Shown piece after piece: positions 31,968-40,404 of a stretch of DNA of 42,247 nucleotides. Made by a program: the position numbers and the translations under genes. The stretch is taken from contig DASQWC010000013.1 in NCBI GenBank assembly GCA_035640475.1, forward strand, positions 1-42,247, written 5' to 3'. The notes beneath the pieces were generated by a model. The model was not told the origin of the DNA and ran no database searches. It saw nothing but the letters and a program-made list of their open reading frames with translations. The DNA is from DASQWC01 sp035640475. Lineage in GTDB: Bacteria > Actinomycetota > JAICYB01. The stretch's first letter is position 1; the number at the start of each line of letters is the position of its first letter.

Positions 31968-33947
31968 ATGGGTGTGAACCACCCCAAGGATCGTCCCTGG
32001 ATCATCCGCACCTACGGCGGCTACGGCACCGCGCGCCAAACCAACGAGCTGTACCGCAACGGCTTGGCGGACGGCCAAACCGGTCTGTCGGTCGCTTTCG
32101 ATCTGCCGACGCAGACCGGCTACGACTCCGACAACGTCATGGCGGCCGGCGAAGTCGGCAAGGTCGGAGTCCCGATCAGTCACATCGAGGACATGCGCAC
32201 CCTGTTCGACCAGATCCCACTGGCCGAGATGAATACCTCGATGACGATCAATGCAACGGCCGCATGGCTCCTCGCGCTCTACGTCGCGGTTGCCGACGAG
32301 CACGGCGCCGATCGGAAGGCCCTCCGCGGGACGACCCAGAACGACATTCTCAAGGAGTACCTGTCACGAGGCACGTTCATCTTTCCCCCGGAGGCGTCGA
32401 TTCGGCTCACCGCCGACACAATCGAGTTCACGGGCGCCGAGGTGCCGAAGTGGAACCCGGTCAACGTCTGCTCGTACCACCTCCAAGAGGCGGGAGCCGA
32501 CCCGGTTCTCGAAGTCGCGCAAACGCTTGCCGATGCCGTGTGCTATCTCGACGCCGTTCGCGACCGCGGAGCGCTGACGCCGCAGTTGGTCGGATCGATC
32601 TCGTTCTTCTGCAATGCCGGCATTCGCTTCGTCGAGGAAGTCGCGAAGATGCGCGCGTTCACGCACTTATGGGATCGCATCACGAGAGAGCGGTACGGCG
32701 TGAACGACGAGAGGTTCCGGCGTTTCCGCTACGGGGTGCAGGTGAACTCCCTCGGCCTAACCGCCGTCCAGCCCGAGAACAACGCGTACCGGATCTTCCT
32801 CGAGATGCTCGCCGTCACGCTGTCGAAGGAGGCACGCGCGCGGTCGGTGCAGTTGCCGGCCTGGAACGAGGCGCTCGGCCTGCCGCGCGCGTGGGACCAG
32901 CAATGGTCGCGCCGCGCCCAGCAGATCCTGGCCTACGAGAGCGATCTCCTCGAATACGACGACATCTTCGAAGGATCGAAGGTCGTCGAGGAAAAGACGC
33001 GCGAGATCGAGGAAGGCGCGTGGGATGAGTACGAGACGATCCTCGGCCGAGGCGGCTCGGTGAACGCGATCGACTACATGAAGGAGAAGCTCGTCGCCGC
33101 GCACGCCAAGCGCGTCCGCGCGATCGAATCGGGCGAGATGACGATCATCGGCGTCAACGCCGAGACGCGGTCCGAGCCGTCCCCGCTGGTCGGCGAGGGC
33201 GACTTCCACATCGTGCGCGTCACACCGGAGGAGCAGGCCGAGCAGATCGAGCGGCTCGAGCGCTTTCGTGGGAGCCGGGACAAGTCGGTGGTCGCAAAGG
33301 CGCTCGATGCGCTCAAACAGGCGGCGAGCGCCGGCGAGAACGTCATGCCTCCGTCCATCGAGGCAGCGAAAGCCGGCGTCACGACCGGCGAGTGGGCCGA
33401 CGCCTTGCGGGACGTCTTCGGCACGTACCGGGCCCCCACCGGCGTCACGGCTACGTCTTCGGCGGGGACCGACGCGAAGAAGATTGCGGAGGCGCGGAAG
33501 GTCGTCGGCGCGATCGCGAAGGAGCTCGGCGTCGGGCGCATTCGCATCCTCGTCGGCAAGCCCGGCTTGGACGGGCACTCCAACGCGGCCGAGCAGATCG
33601 CCGTCCGAGCGCGCGATCTCGGCATGGAGGCCGTCTACCCCGGCATTCGCCTGACGCCCGCGGAGATCGCGCAGATGGCCGCCGACGAGGACGTCCATCT
33701 CATCGGGCTATCGGTGCTTTCGGGAGCGCACGACCTGCTCGTGCCGGAAGTGCTCGAGCAGCTGCGGCAGCGCGGCGTGGATCCCGGGCGGGTTCCCGTC
33801 GTCGTCGGTGGAACGATCCCGGACGACGACGCCCGCAAGCTTCTCGAGCTCGGTATCGCGCGCGTGTTCACGCCGCGCGACTACGACCTCACTCGCAACC
33901 TCACCGAGGTCGTCGAACTGCTCTCGAGCCGAAACGGCGAGCGCTAG
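31968..33947 (+). CDS. ecm: Ethylmalonyl-CoA mutase (B12-dependent)
   Basis: A single-chain acyl-CoA mutase of 659 residues, which rearranges (2R)-ethylmalonyl-CoA to (2S)-methylsuccinyl-CoA with adenosylcobalamin. Its N-half (RTYGGYGTARQTNELYRNGL, GQTGLSVAFDLPTQTGYDSD, MNTSMTINATAAWLLALY, PKWNPVNVCSYHLQEAGA) follows known Ecm/MeaA proteins much more closely than methylmalonyl-CoA mutase. The C-terminal B12 domain has GKPGLDGHSNAAEQIA with His537 as the cobalt ligand, then LSVLSGAHDLL and VVVGGTIP. In the DxHxxG motif the Gly is Ala540, where Rhodobacter Ecm keeps Gly. It is probably leaderless and divergent from the fucosidase gene. It works with Ccr encoded at 12553. Its stop overlaps the convergent beta-helix gene. 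Confidence 0.93.
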   Translation: MGVNHPKDRPWIIRTYGGYGTARQTNELYRNGLADGQTGLSVAFDLPTQTGYDSDNVMAAGEVGKVGVPISHIEDMRTLFDQIPLAEMNTSMTINATAAWLLALYVAVADEHGADRKALRGTTQNDILKEYLSRGTFIFPPEASIRLTADTIEFTGAEVPKWNPVNVCSYHLQEAGADPVLEVAQTLADAVCYLDAVRDRGALTPQLVGSISFFCNAGIRFVEEVAKMRAFTHLWDRITRERYGVNDERFRRFRYGVQVNSLGLTAVQPENNAYRIFLEMLAVTLSKEARARSVQLPAWNEALGLPRAWDQQWSRRAQQILAYESDLLEYDDIFEGSKVVEEKTREIEEGAWDEYETILGRGGSVNAIDYMKEKLVAAHAKRVRAIESGEMTIIGVNAETRSEPSPLVGEGDFHIVRVTPEEQAEQIERLERFRGSRDKSVVAKALDALKQAASAGENVMPPSIEAAKAGVTTGEWADALRDVFGTYRAPTGVTATSSAGTDAKKIAEARKVVGAIAKELGVGRIRILVGKPGLDGHSNAAEQIAVRARDLGMEAVYPGIRLTPAEIAQMAADEDVHLIGLSVLSGAHDLLVPEVLEQLRQRGVDPGRVPVVVGGTIPDDDARKLLELGIARVFTPRDYDLTRNLTEVVELLSSRNGER

Positions 33948-35230
33948 CTCTTCGGCTTGTTCTCCACGCTGTCGTCGTAGTGCACGCGCTCGCGCACGTT
34001 CGACGTCGCTAGGTCGCGGACGCGCCAGACGACGGTCTTCGTCATCGTCGCGGCCCGGACGCCGTACGCCCGCGTCGACACGCGGTTCCCGATCACCTGG
34101 ACGTAGGACTCGTCCAGCGTGTTGAGGAAGATCCCAGCGTCCTCGTCGGAGTTCTCGAGCATCTTGAGGACGCCTTCCTCGCGCTTCCCGGTCACCGAAT
34201 TCCCGATGATGCGGAGGTTCACGTCTCTCGCCTGGCGGACCTCGATGCCCTGGAGCTGGCGCAGGTCGAGGAACGAGTCCTTGCCGAGCTGGACGGCGTT
34301 GCCGCGGATGTCGACGGCGCCGCGCTCGGTCCACGGATGGCGGTCGTCGAGCGAGTTGAAGACGTTGATGAGGATGCCCGACCCGTACAGCTTGTTCCCG
34401 GCGATCGACACCCGTGTGAAATGGAGGTGCGGCGCCTCCAGGGCCGGGTCGGTCTCGGACGCGGCCGTGCGGTCGTTCGCGGCGTGGTCGGTGTCGAGGT
34501 ACTGGATCGCGTAGGCGGCATCCGAATAGATCTTGTTGCCGGCGATCGTCACCTGGTGGTGGCGGTACCGGTGCATCACCTTCTCGGATTCGGTCATCTG
34601 GTGACCGGGATCGGCGTGCGCACTGTGGTTGTGGCTTCCGGAGCCGAACTTCGATGAGTGGTGGTGGCCGTGCAGCCTCGCATCAACGAATCCGTAGATC
34701 GTGTTGTGCACGAACCTCGCCCCGTTGAAGCCGTCGAAGTTCACCGCCCGGTTCGACTGCTGGCCTTCAGCCGCCTTCGCGCCGACGACGTTGAATTGGA
34801 AAGCGCCGTCCCAGTGGCGCAGCTGCCCGACCACGCCGAACGCGTTCCACTCGATCACACCGCTCGTCGGCCTCCCGGTGCGCGCGACGTTCTGGTTCAC
34901 GCGCATGTCGCCGATCGCGTTGTTCCGGACGGTGACTCGGTTCCCGATCCAGTCGAGCACGAGCCCACCGATCGTGTTGTCGCGAATCGTGACGTAGCGG
35001 TCGGTGTTCTGGATCACGAGGCTGCCGATGCGCCAGCCCGAGAACACGTACGGGCTCTGTCTCGTTCCGTCTCCGGAGCGGAAGCCGTTTGCCTTCGTGA
35101 AGTCCTTGTCCGCCGACACGGTCACGTTTGCGTGCTCGGTGGTTGCGTCTGCTCCGGCCGGCGTCGTGATCGCGAGCCCGGCCGTTGTCAGCGCACCGCA
35201 TACGAGTGCGGCGACGAGCTTCGATCTCAC
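33944..35230 (-). CDS. Secreted parallel beta-helix protein with His-rich loop (paralog 1)
   Basis: A 428-residue exported protein. A signal peptide (KLVAALVCGALTTAGLAITTPAGA) precedes repeated strand motifs such as RYVTIRDNTIGGLVLDWIGN and RVTVRNNAIGDMRVNQNV, which read as turns of a right-handed parallel beta-helix. Around residues 185-210 it carries RLHGHHHSSKFGSGSHNHS with many His, a likely metal-binding or surface loop, and QLRHWDGAFQFNVVGA just before it is conserved in the neighbour. No catalytic residues of polysaccharide lyases are evident. It is a tandem paralog of the protein encoded at 35246. I do not recognise a named family. It may bind carbohydrate or metal at the cell surface. 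Confidence 0.8.
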   Translation of the reverse strand: MRSKLVAALVCGALTTAGLAITTPAGADATTEHANVTVSADKDFTKANGFRSGDGTRQSPYVFSGWRIGSLVIQNTDRYVTIRDNTIGGLVLDWIGNRVTVRNNAIGDMRVNQNVARTGRPTSGVIEWNAFGVVGQLRHWDGAFQFNVVGAKAAEGQQSNRAVNFDGFNGARFVHNTIYGFVDARLHGHHHSSKFGSGSHNHSAHADPGHQMTESEKVMHRYRHHQVTIAGNKIYSDAAYAIQYLDTDHAANDRTAASETDPALEAPHLHFTRVSIAGNKLYGSGILINVFNSLDDRHPWTERGAVDIRGNAVQLGKDSFLDLRQLQGIEVRQARDVNLRIIGNSVTGKREEGVLKMLENSDEDAGIFLNTLDESYVQVIGNRVSTRAYGVRAATMTKTVVWRVRDLATSNVRERVHYDDSVENKPKS

Positions 35231-35245
35231 TGGTTCCCCCTTGTC

Positions 35246-36508
35246 CTACGCGTTCGGCGAGTCCTGAACCGTGTCGTCCGTCGTCACGCGCGACTCGACG
35301 TTTTTGGTCCGCAGATCGTCGATAACCCAACGCACGTCCTTCGTGAACTGCTCGGCGCGGACGCCGATGCTTCGCTCCGTCACACGGTTGTGCAGGATCC
35401 GCACGTCGCCGACGTCGAGGGTGTGCAAATAGATGCCGGCGTCCTTGCTGTTGTCGAACAGCTCGAAGATGCCGTTGCTCGAAGGCCGGCCGGTGATGCT
35501 GTTTCCGTCGATGAGCAGCGTGAGGTAGCGCGCCTGCTTCACCTCGATCCCGAACAGGTCGCGCGACCATCCGTCCTTGGCAAGTGTGATCGTGTTGTCG
35601 CGCAGCTCGACGAGTCCCTCCGCGAACTCCAAGTGCTTCTGCTTGTCCAGGGCGTTGAAGACGTTGACCATCAGGCCGGCGCCGGCGAGCCGGTTCCCGG
35701 CGATGAGAACGCGCGTGTGGTGTACGTGCGGCAGGCGCAAGGACGGCTCCTGCTCTGATGCGGCCGTCCGGTCGTTCGCGGCGTGGTTGGTGTCGAGGTA
35801 GGCGAGCGCAAACGGTGCCGTTGTGCTGATTGCGTTCCCGGTGATCCTCACCTGGTGATAGCGCCGCGTGTGATCGACGGCGGCCGCGGCGTGGTGCTCG
35901 CCCGAGTGCTGGTGACTGCCGGCGCCGTACGCCGACGAGTGGTGATGGCCGTGCAGACGCGCATCCATGTAGCCGTAGATCGTGTTGTTCCGGAATCGTG
36001 CGCCGTTGAACCCGTCGAAGTTGACGGCCCGGGAGCCGAGGGCGTTGCGCGCGCCGATGACGTTGCGTTCGAACACACCGTCCCAGTGCCGGAGCTGCCC
36101 CACGATACCGAAGGCGTTCTGCGCGATCACCCCGCTGGTCGGCAGACCCGTGCGCCGCACGTTCTGGTTGACGCGCAGGTCTCCGACGACGTTGTCGTGC
36201 ACGTGGGCTCGGTCGCCGATCCAGTTGAGGATCATCTTGCCGGCCACCGTGTTGTCCGTGATGACCACATGGCGGTCGGTGTTCTCGATCCGGATGCTGT
36301 TCACCCTCCATCCGGAGATCACGAACGGATCCGACGCCGTTCCGGAGCCCGATTTGATGCCGTGCTCCGCATCAAACTGGTCGTTGCTCTGGATGGTGAT
36401 CGCCGGACGCTTGACCTGTTCGGCCGATGTTGCGGGAACGAGCGCAACCGACGCGGCAACCGCCGACGACAGCGCGACGGCGGCAATTTTCAACCATCTC
36501 CCGGACAT
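35246..36508 (-). CDS. Secreted parallel beta-helix protein with His-rich loop (paralog 2)
   Basis: A 420-residue exported protein, clearly homologous to the one encoded just downstream (shared RVNQNV, RTGxPTSGVI, NAFGxVGQLRHWDG, AVNFDGFNGARF, RLHGHHHSS, DRTAASE). The signal peptide covers KIAAVALSSAVAASVALVPATSA. The His-rich loop reads RLHGHHHSSAYGAGSHQHSG. I use the ATG at 36508 because GAGAGGGG sits 7 nt upstream; an earlier ATG at 36574 would add a non-signal-like stretch. The pair is separated by 15 nt and probably forms an operon. Sequence divergence between the copies is spread along the length while the His loop and the HWDG segment are kept, suggesting these matter for function. Confidence 0.8.
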   Translation of the reverse strand: MSGRWLKIAAVALSSAVAASVALVPATSAEQVKRPAITIQSNDQFDAEHGIKSGSGTASDPFVISGWRVNSIRIENTDRHVVITDNTVAGKMILNWIGDRAHVHDNVVGDLRVNQNVRRTGLPTSGVIAQNAFGIVGQLRHWDGVFERNVIGARNALGSRAVNFDGFNGARFRNNTIYGYMDARLHGHHHSSAYGAGSHQHSGEHHAAAAVDHTRRYHQVRITGNAISTTAPFALAYLDTNHAANDRTAASEQEPSLRLPHVHHTRVLIAGNRLAGAGLMVNVFNALDKQKHLEFAEGLVELRDNTITLAKDGWSRDLFGIEVKQARYLTLLIDGNSITGRPSSNGIFELFDNSKDAGIYLHTLDVGDVRILHNRVTERSIGVRAEQFTKDVRWVIDDLRTKNVESRVTTDDTVQDSPNA

Positions 36509-36655
36509 ACGAAATCCCCTCTCATGCTCCGGGCGGTGGGCGGGTACGAGAAGCATGCCGCAGGCCGGCGGCAATGCACAAGCTCACAAATGTAAGAGGA
36601 CGGTTCATCCGTGCCGATCCGAAGTTCTCGCCTGGCGCTTCGTTACGCCGGTAGG

Positions 36656-36671
36656 CTGGAGTCTTCTCCAG
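36656..36671 (+). repeat. Small hairpin in the leader of the Rpf-like gene
   Basis: CTGGAG (36656-36661) and CTCCAG (36666-36671) flank TCTT, 11 nt before the ATG at 36682. TAGGCT (36652-36657) could be a -10 box overlapping the first arm. AAGAG at 36674-36678 could be the ribosome-binding site. Too small to be a known riboswitch. Confidence 0.4.
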
Positions 36672-36681
36672 TAAAGAGTTG

Positions 36682-37311
36682 ATGCGACTCGTCTTCGTCG
36701 TGTGCCTCGCGCTCTGCTCGGTCGCGGTGACCGCTCCGGCGATCACGGACCCCGAGCTCATCGTTGCCGTAAGCGACCGGATCAGCGCCGGGCCCGAGGA
36801 CGCGAGGCCGGTCGACCTCGTGATCGCCGCACCGACCCCGTCGCCGACTCCGAAAGTGACGCCGAAGCCGAAGCCGACCGCGAAGCCGACGCCGGAACCC
36901 TCGGCGGTCCCCGCGGCTGCCGCAACGCTGAAACCTCCGCCGATCACGCCGACGCCCACGCCGACGCCCTCCCCAAAACCGACGCCGAAGCCGACACCCA
37001 CGCCCACGCCGAGACCGTCCCCGACTCCGTCGGAGACGTACACGCGCGAAGAGGTCAAAACCGGCATCCGGAAAGCGTGGGGCGGCGACGACGAGAAGGC
37101 GATCAGCGTTGCCGATTGTGAGTCGGGCTTGAACACGCGGGCGACGTCGCCCGACGAGCGCTATCTCGGGCTGTGGCAGATGCGCAAGGAGACGTGGCAG
37201 AGCTACGGCGGCTCGGGAGACCCGCGCGACCACTCACCGGAAGATCAGACGAAGGTGGCCTACCGCTTGTATCAGCAGCGCGGTTGGAACCCGTGGGCCG
37301 GCTGCGCTTGA
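36682..37311 (+). CDS. Secreted Rpf-like muralytic (lysozyme-fold) protein with Pro/Thr spacer
   Basis: A 209-residue exported protein: signal peptide (RLVFVVCLALCSVAVTAPA), a Pro/Thr/Lys-rich spacer at about 50-115 (repeats of PTPKP and PTPTP) and a C-terminal domain of about 80 residues. The domain holds VADCESGLNTRAT with the probable catalytic Glu147, LGLWQMRKETWQSYGGSG and a final WAGCA. A Cys at 146 and one at the end probably pair. The shape matches resuscitation-promoting-factor domains, which cleave peptidoglycan and act in growth resumption and cell separation of actinobacteria. The spacer would reach across the wall. The TTG at 36679 just before the ATG is an alternative start. A short hairpin lies in its leader. 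Confidence 0.82.
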   Translation: MRLVFVVCLALCSVAVTAPAITDPELIVAVSDRISAGPEDARPVDLVIAAPTPSPTPKVTPKPKPTAKPTPEPSAVPAAAATLKPPPITPTPTPTPSPKPTPKPTPTPTPRPSPTPSETYTREEVKTGIRKAWGGDDEKAISVADCESGLNTRATSPDERYLGLWQMRKETWQSYGGSGDPRDHSPEDQTKVAYRLYQQRGWNPWAGCA

Positions 37312-37312
37312 T

Positions 37313-38386
37313 CTACGCCGTACAGGTCGTGCGACCCGTCAACGTCGGACGCCCGGCGCCGATGCGCGCCGGCAGAAGACACGCGTTTACGTTGCCGTTC
37401 GGCGAAATCACTACTTGCGCGACAGCCGTCGGTCCTCCGGACGGCCACACGAAATTGCCCAGCCCGTAGGCGATCGGTCGTCCTTTGTAGAACTCGAGCT
37501 GCTGCAGACGGTGCGCGTGATGACCGAAGATCGCATCCGCGCCGGCATCGATGAGCGTGTGGGCGCGGTACACGTCGTCGGGGCGCGGTTTGGTGTCGAG
37601 CTCCTCGCCCCAGTGAATCGCGACGAACACGAGGTCCGCCTGCGCGTCGGCAGCTTGGACGGCGCGCACCATCGAAGCGGTGTCGTATCCGTCCGCGACT
37701 CCCGGATGACCCGGGCCCGAGATCCAGCTCCGTGCCGGAACAACACCGCCGAAGCCGAGCACGGCGATGCGCCAGCCCTTCAACCGGAAGATGGCGGGCG
37801 CGTTCGCTTCCGCGTCATCGCGCCCGGCTCCCACGGGCTCGACGCCGGCACGCTTCAGACGGGCACGTCCGTCGAGAAGTGCTTCCTGACCGAAGTCTCC
37901 GGAGTGGTTGTTGCCCATGTTCGCGACGTCCACGCCGGCGTCGCGCATGGCTTCGTGGCCCTTGTCGCAACGGAAGTTGTACTCCTTGTCCTGCGGCGTG
38001 CCCAGCGGTGACGGCGCGCACTCGAGATTGACGATCGACAGGTCGTCCTCCGTGAACAGTGCGCGCACGCCGTCCCACGGCGCCGCAAAGGAGGAGAGCG
38101 CCGAACCGAGCTGCCGGGGGTCGAGGTTCACGTCGCCGGTTCCGTGCACGATGAGCGGCTGCTTTCCCGCCGGCGTGGGCGTCGGTGTCGCAACGGGGGC
38201 ACTGGCGGCCGCGGCAACAGGCCGTGCCGGAGGCTGCGGCCGGTTCGCACCGATGGCTTCCATGCCGAAGTAGCCGAACGTCACCGCGCCGATCGCCGCA
38301 ACGGCAAGCGCCGACCACAGCGCGGCGCGCTGCGCGACCGGGCTCAATCCGGGGAGCCCCGACCACTTCCGTGTCGTCGATATCAC
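37313..38386 (-). CDS. CapA-family (poly-gamma-glutamate synthesis type) metallophosphatase-like protein
   Basis: A 357-residue protein with a single N-terminal membrane anchor (ALWSALAVAAIGAVTFGYFGM), a Pro-rich spacer and a CapA domain from about residue 75. GTGDVNLDPRQ, SIVNLECAPS, NMGNNHSGDFGQEALLDGR, FVAIHWGEELD and IFGHHAHRLQ carry the His/Asp/Asn metal-binding residues of the calcineurin-like fold. Homologs take part in capsule poly-gamma-glutamate synthesis, but many actinobacterial members have no capB/capC neighbours, as here, and their role is unknown. The start is GTG. It converges with the Rpf-like gene, with one base between the stops. Confidence 0.88.
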   Translation of the reverse strand: MISTTRKWSGLPGLSPVAQRAALWSALAVAAIGAVTFGYFGMEAIGANRPQPPARPVAAAASAPVATPTPTPAGKQPLIVHGTGDVNLDPRQLGSALSSFAAPWDGVRALFTEDDLSIVNLECAPSPLGTPQDKEYNFRCDKGHEAMRDAGVDVANMGNNHSGDFGQEALLDGRARLKRAGVEPVGAGRDDAEANAPAIFRLKGWRIAVLGFGGVVPARSWISGPGHPGVADGYDTASMVRAVQAADAQADLVFVAIHWGEELDTKPRPDDVYRAHTLIDAGADAIFGHHAHRLQQLEFYKGRPIAYGLGNFVWPSGGPTAVAQVVISPNGNVNACLLPARIGAGRPTLTGRTTCTA

Positions 38387-38444
38387 CGACTACACAGTTC
38401 AGCGCCGTGCGTCCCGGGTCAACGAACGTGGAACAATTTCCGGC

Positions 38445-39599
38445 GTGAGTCTTCTGGCGCCGGAGCATGAGGAGTTCCGGAAGGTCGTCCGGGCCTTCGC
38501 CGAGTCCGTCGTGCTGCCCCGTGCGGCCGAGTTCGACGAGCGGGCCGAGTTCCCGACCGAGATCCTCCTCGCCTGCGGTGCGCAAGGGTATCTCGGCCTC
38601 CCGATCCCGGAGGAGCACGGCGGCTCCGGGGCCGATTACCTCTCCTACCTCGTTTGCATCGAGGAGCTCGCCCGCGTGGATCCGTCGGTCGCGATCACGA
38701 TCGAGGCGCATACCTCGCTCGTTTGCAACCTGCTCTTCCACTTCGGGACCGAGGAGCAAAAACGCACGTGGCTGACCCCGCTCGCCTCCGGCGAGAAGAT
38801 CGGCGCGTTCGCGCTCACCGAGCCGGGCGCGGGGTCCGACGCCGGCGGCACCCAGACGACTGCGACGCCGGACGGCGGCGACTACGTCATCAACGGCTCG
38901 AAGATGTTCATCACCAACGCGGGAACCGACATCTCTCTCCTGGCCATCGCCACCGCGCGCACGCCCGACCGGCAGATCTCCGCGTTCATCGTCCCCGTCG
39001 GCACGCCCGGCTTCGAAATCGGGCGGCGGCTCCGCAAGATCGGCTGGCACGCGTCGGATACTCGCGAGCTCGCTTTCACCGACTGCCGTGTTCCGGCGTC
39101 GCATCTGCTCGGCGACCCGGGAAAGGGCTTCAACCAATTCCTCGCCCAGCTCGACGACGGGCGCATCGCCATCGCCGCCCTCGCCGTCGGGCAGTCGCAA
39201 GGCTGCCTCGACGCGTGCCTCGCATACGTGAAGGACCGCAAGCAGTTCGGACGACCCATCGGACAATTTCAGGCCGTCCAGTTCAAGCTCGCCGACATGG
39301 CCACGCAGATCCACCATGCGCGCCTCGCCGTCTATCACGCCGGGAAGCTGCGCCAGGACGGGCAGCCGTTCAAGACGGAGGCGTCGATGGCAAAGCTGTT
39401 CGCAACCGAGATGGCGGTCGATGTCGCGCGCGAAGCGGTGCAGGTGCACGGCGGCTACGGCTACATCGAGGAGTTCCCCGTCGCGCGCTTCTACCGTGAC
39501 GCGAAGGTGCTCGAGATCGGCGAGGGGACGTCGGAGGTGCAGCGCATCATCATTGCGCGCCAGCTCGGCCTCGACGTGCGGCTTCGTCCGGACGGCTAG
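38445..39599 (+). CDS. Acyl-CoA dehydrogenase (short/branched-chain type)
   Basis: A 384-residue FAD-dependent acyl-CoA dehydrogenase introducing an alpha-beta double bond. FALTEPGAGSDAGGTQTTA and IGRRLRKIGWHASDTRELAFTDCRVP mark the middle beta domain, and VQVHGGYGYIEEFPVARFYRDAKVLEIGEGTSEVQR includes the likely catalytic Glu (in GEGTSE), as in butyryl- and isovaleryl-CoA dehydrogenases. The substrate is not fixed: butyryl-, isobutyryl-, isovaleryl- or methylsuccinyl-CoA are all possible in this context. It starts at GTG without a ribosome-binding site, and AACAAT ending 7 nt upstream may be a -10 box. An intrinsic terminator lies just after the stop. Confidence 0.92.
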   Translation: MSLLAPEHEEFRKVVRAFAESVVLPRAAEFDERAEFPTEILLACGAQGYLGLPIPEEHGGSGADYLSYLVCIEELARVDPSVAITIEAHTSLVCNLLFHFGTEEQKRTWLTPLASGEKIGAFALTEPGAGSDAGGTQTTATPDGGDYVINGSKMFITNAGTDISLLAIATARTPDRQISAFIVPVGTPGFEIGRRLRKIGWHASDTRELAFTDCRVPASHLLGDPGKGFNQFLAQLDDGRIAIAALAVGQSQGCLDACLAYVKDRKQFGRPIGQFQAVQFKLADMATQIHHARLAVYHAGKLRQDGQPFKTEASMAKLFATEMAVDVAREAVQVHGGYGYIEEFPVARFYRDAKVLEIGEGTSEVQRIIIARQLGLDVRLRPDG

Positions 39600-39608
39600 A
39601 AAAGAAAA

Positions 39609-39630
39609 AAGCGCTCCCGAGGGAGCGCTT
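39609..39630. terminator. Bidirectional intrinsic terminator between acyl-CoA dehydrogenase and HU genes
   Basis: AAGCGCTCCC (39609-39618) and GGGAGCGCTT (39621-39630) form a strong stem. An A-run precedes it and TTCTTTC follows, giving T-rich tails on both strands, so it can end transcripts of the convergent acyl-CoA dehydrogenase and HU genes. Confidence 0.85.
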
Positions 39631-39648
39631 CTTTCGAAAGAAGAACGC

Positions 39649-39969
39649 TTACTTCTTCGTCGGCCAGACGCCCTTGTTGAGCTTCGGACCTTTGCCCGAC
39701 AGGACCGCGTCCTTGAACGCCTTGAGCGGCGTGATGCGCGCCTTCTTCGACGCCTTGATCTTGATCGCCTCCCCGGTGGCCGGGTTGCGGCCCATGCGCG
39801 CCGCGCGGTTCACCTTCACGAACTTCGCGAACCCCGAGATGTTCACGGGCTCACCCTGGGCGACGACAGCGGTGACGACGTCCTGGAACCCCTTGAGGAC
39901 GTTGTCGATCTCCTTCGCCGTGCTCCCGGTCTGGGCGGCCACGGCGTTGACGAGCTCACGGCGATTCAT
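39649..39969 (-). CDS. hup: HU-family DNA-binding protein
   Basis: A 106-residue histone-like protein. NRRELVNAVAAQTGSTAKEIDNVLKGF gives the helical dimer part, and NRAARMGRNPATGEAIKI is the DNA-bending arm signature. It has a slightly longer C-terminus than the 90-residue standard, ending in a basic GKGPKLNKGVWPTKK extension, but lacks the long Lys/Ala-rich tail of mycobacterial HupB. AAGGAG 4 nt before the ATG fixes the start. The gene is flanked by strong terminators on both sides, so it is an independent unit. Confidence 0.95.
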   Translation of the reverse strand: MNRRELVNAVAAQTGSTAKEIDNVLKGFQDVVTAVVAQGEPVNISGFAKFVKVNRAARMGRNPATGEAIKIKASKKARITPLKAFKDAVLSGKGPKLNKGVWPTKK

Positions 39970-40042
39970 ACGGCTCCTTCTCGAGAAAAGCGGACTCGGC
40001 GTGTGATGTTACAGATGCCCCGCGCCTGCGTCGACTAAAAGC

Positions 40043-40070
40043 AAAGGGCGCCCCTTGTGGGGCGCCCTTT
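40043..40070. terminator. Intrinsic terminator after the zinc-ribbon gene
   Basis: AAAGGGCGCCCC (40043-40054), a TTGT loop and GGGGCGCCCTTT (40059-40070) form a perfect 12-bp hairpin, with the distal TTTGC on the minus strand as tail. It lies downstream of the DUF5679 gene at 40091 and just upstream of the HU promoter region. Confidence 0.85.
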
Positions 40071-40090
40071 CAAAGTCGAGGAGGGAGCGC

Positions 40091-40243
40091 CTAGGCGCTC
40101 TTCGGGAGCATGCGGGTCATCTTGGTCCCGCAGTTCGGGCAATTGCCCTGGGCCGCCTTGGAGCCGTTCTTCAGCTCTTTGACCGTGCCCTCGAACGACC
40201 GCTTCTCGCGGCACTTCACGCAGTACCCCTCGTATGAGGCCAC
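40091..40243 (-). CDS. DUF5679 zinc-ribbon protein (50 residues)
   Basis: A 50-residue protein that is too short for common ORF cut-offs. YCVKCRE and GNCPNCGTKM form a CxxC...CxxC zinc ribbon (Cys8, Cys11, Cys35, Cys38), and FEGTVKELKNGSKAAQGN between them is conserved in the DUF5679 family. The GTG at 40243 has AAAGGAG 6 nt upstream. Function is unknown; relatives are widespread in actinobacteria and Chloroflexi. The gene is followed by a strong terminator. Confidence 0.85.
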   Translation of the reverse strand: MASYEGYCVKCREKRSFEGTVKELKNGSKAAQGNCPNCGTKMTRMLPKSA

Positions 40244-40404
40244 CCTTGACTCCTTTCGCTAGCGCGCGGGTCCCCTCATTCTGGCCCCGCCCCGGCGCTT
40301 TGGGTGCGAATATCAGGCGTGTAGTTCGACAGTGCGCGCTCAGATTACTGCGAAGCGTGGCTGAATTTGGGCATCCGAAGAGCCGGGCGATTCCCGGGAG
40401 CCCC

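Noticed and set aside
30533..33028. 831-codon plus-strand frame across fucosidase and mutase
   Set aside because: It crosses a divergent promoter and overlaps two well-identified genes in other frames; low-complexity shadow.
34767..36311. 514-codon minus-strand frame overlapping both beta-helix genes in another frame
   Set aside because: It is a shadow generated by the tandem duplication; the encoded protein is Arg-rich with no fold.
36832..37030. Repetitive ACGCCGAAGCCGACG-type region
   Set aside because: It encodes the Pro/Thr spacer of the Rpf-like protein; not a CRISPR or mobile element.
40244..40404. tRNA or other RNA gene in the gap before the Ser/Gly-rich gene
   Set aside because: A TTCGA-like stretch occurs, but no cloverleaf arms or CCA end can be drawn; I see no gene in this 160-nt gap.
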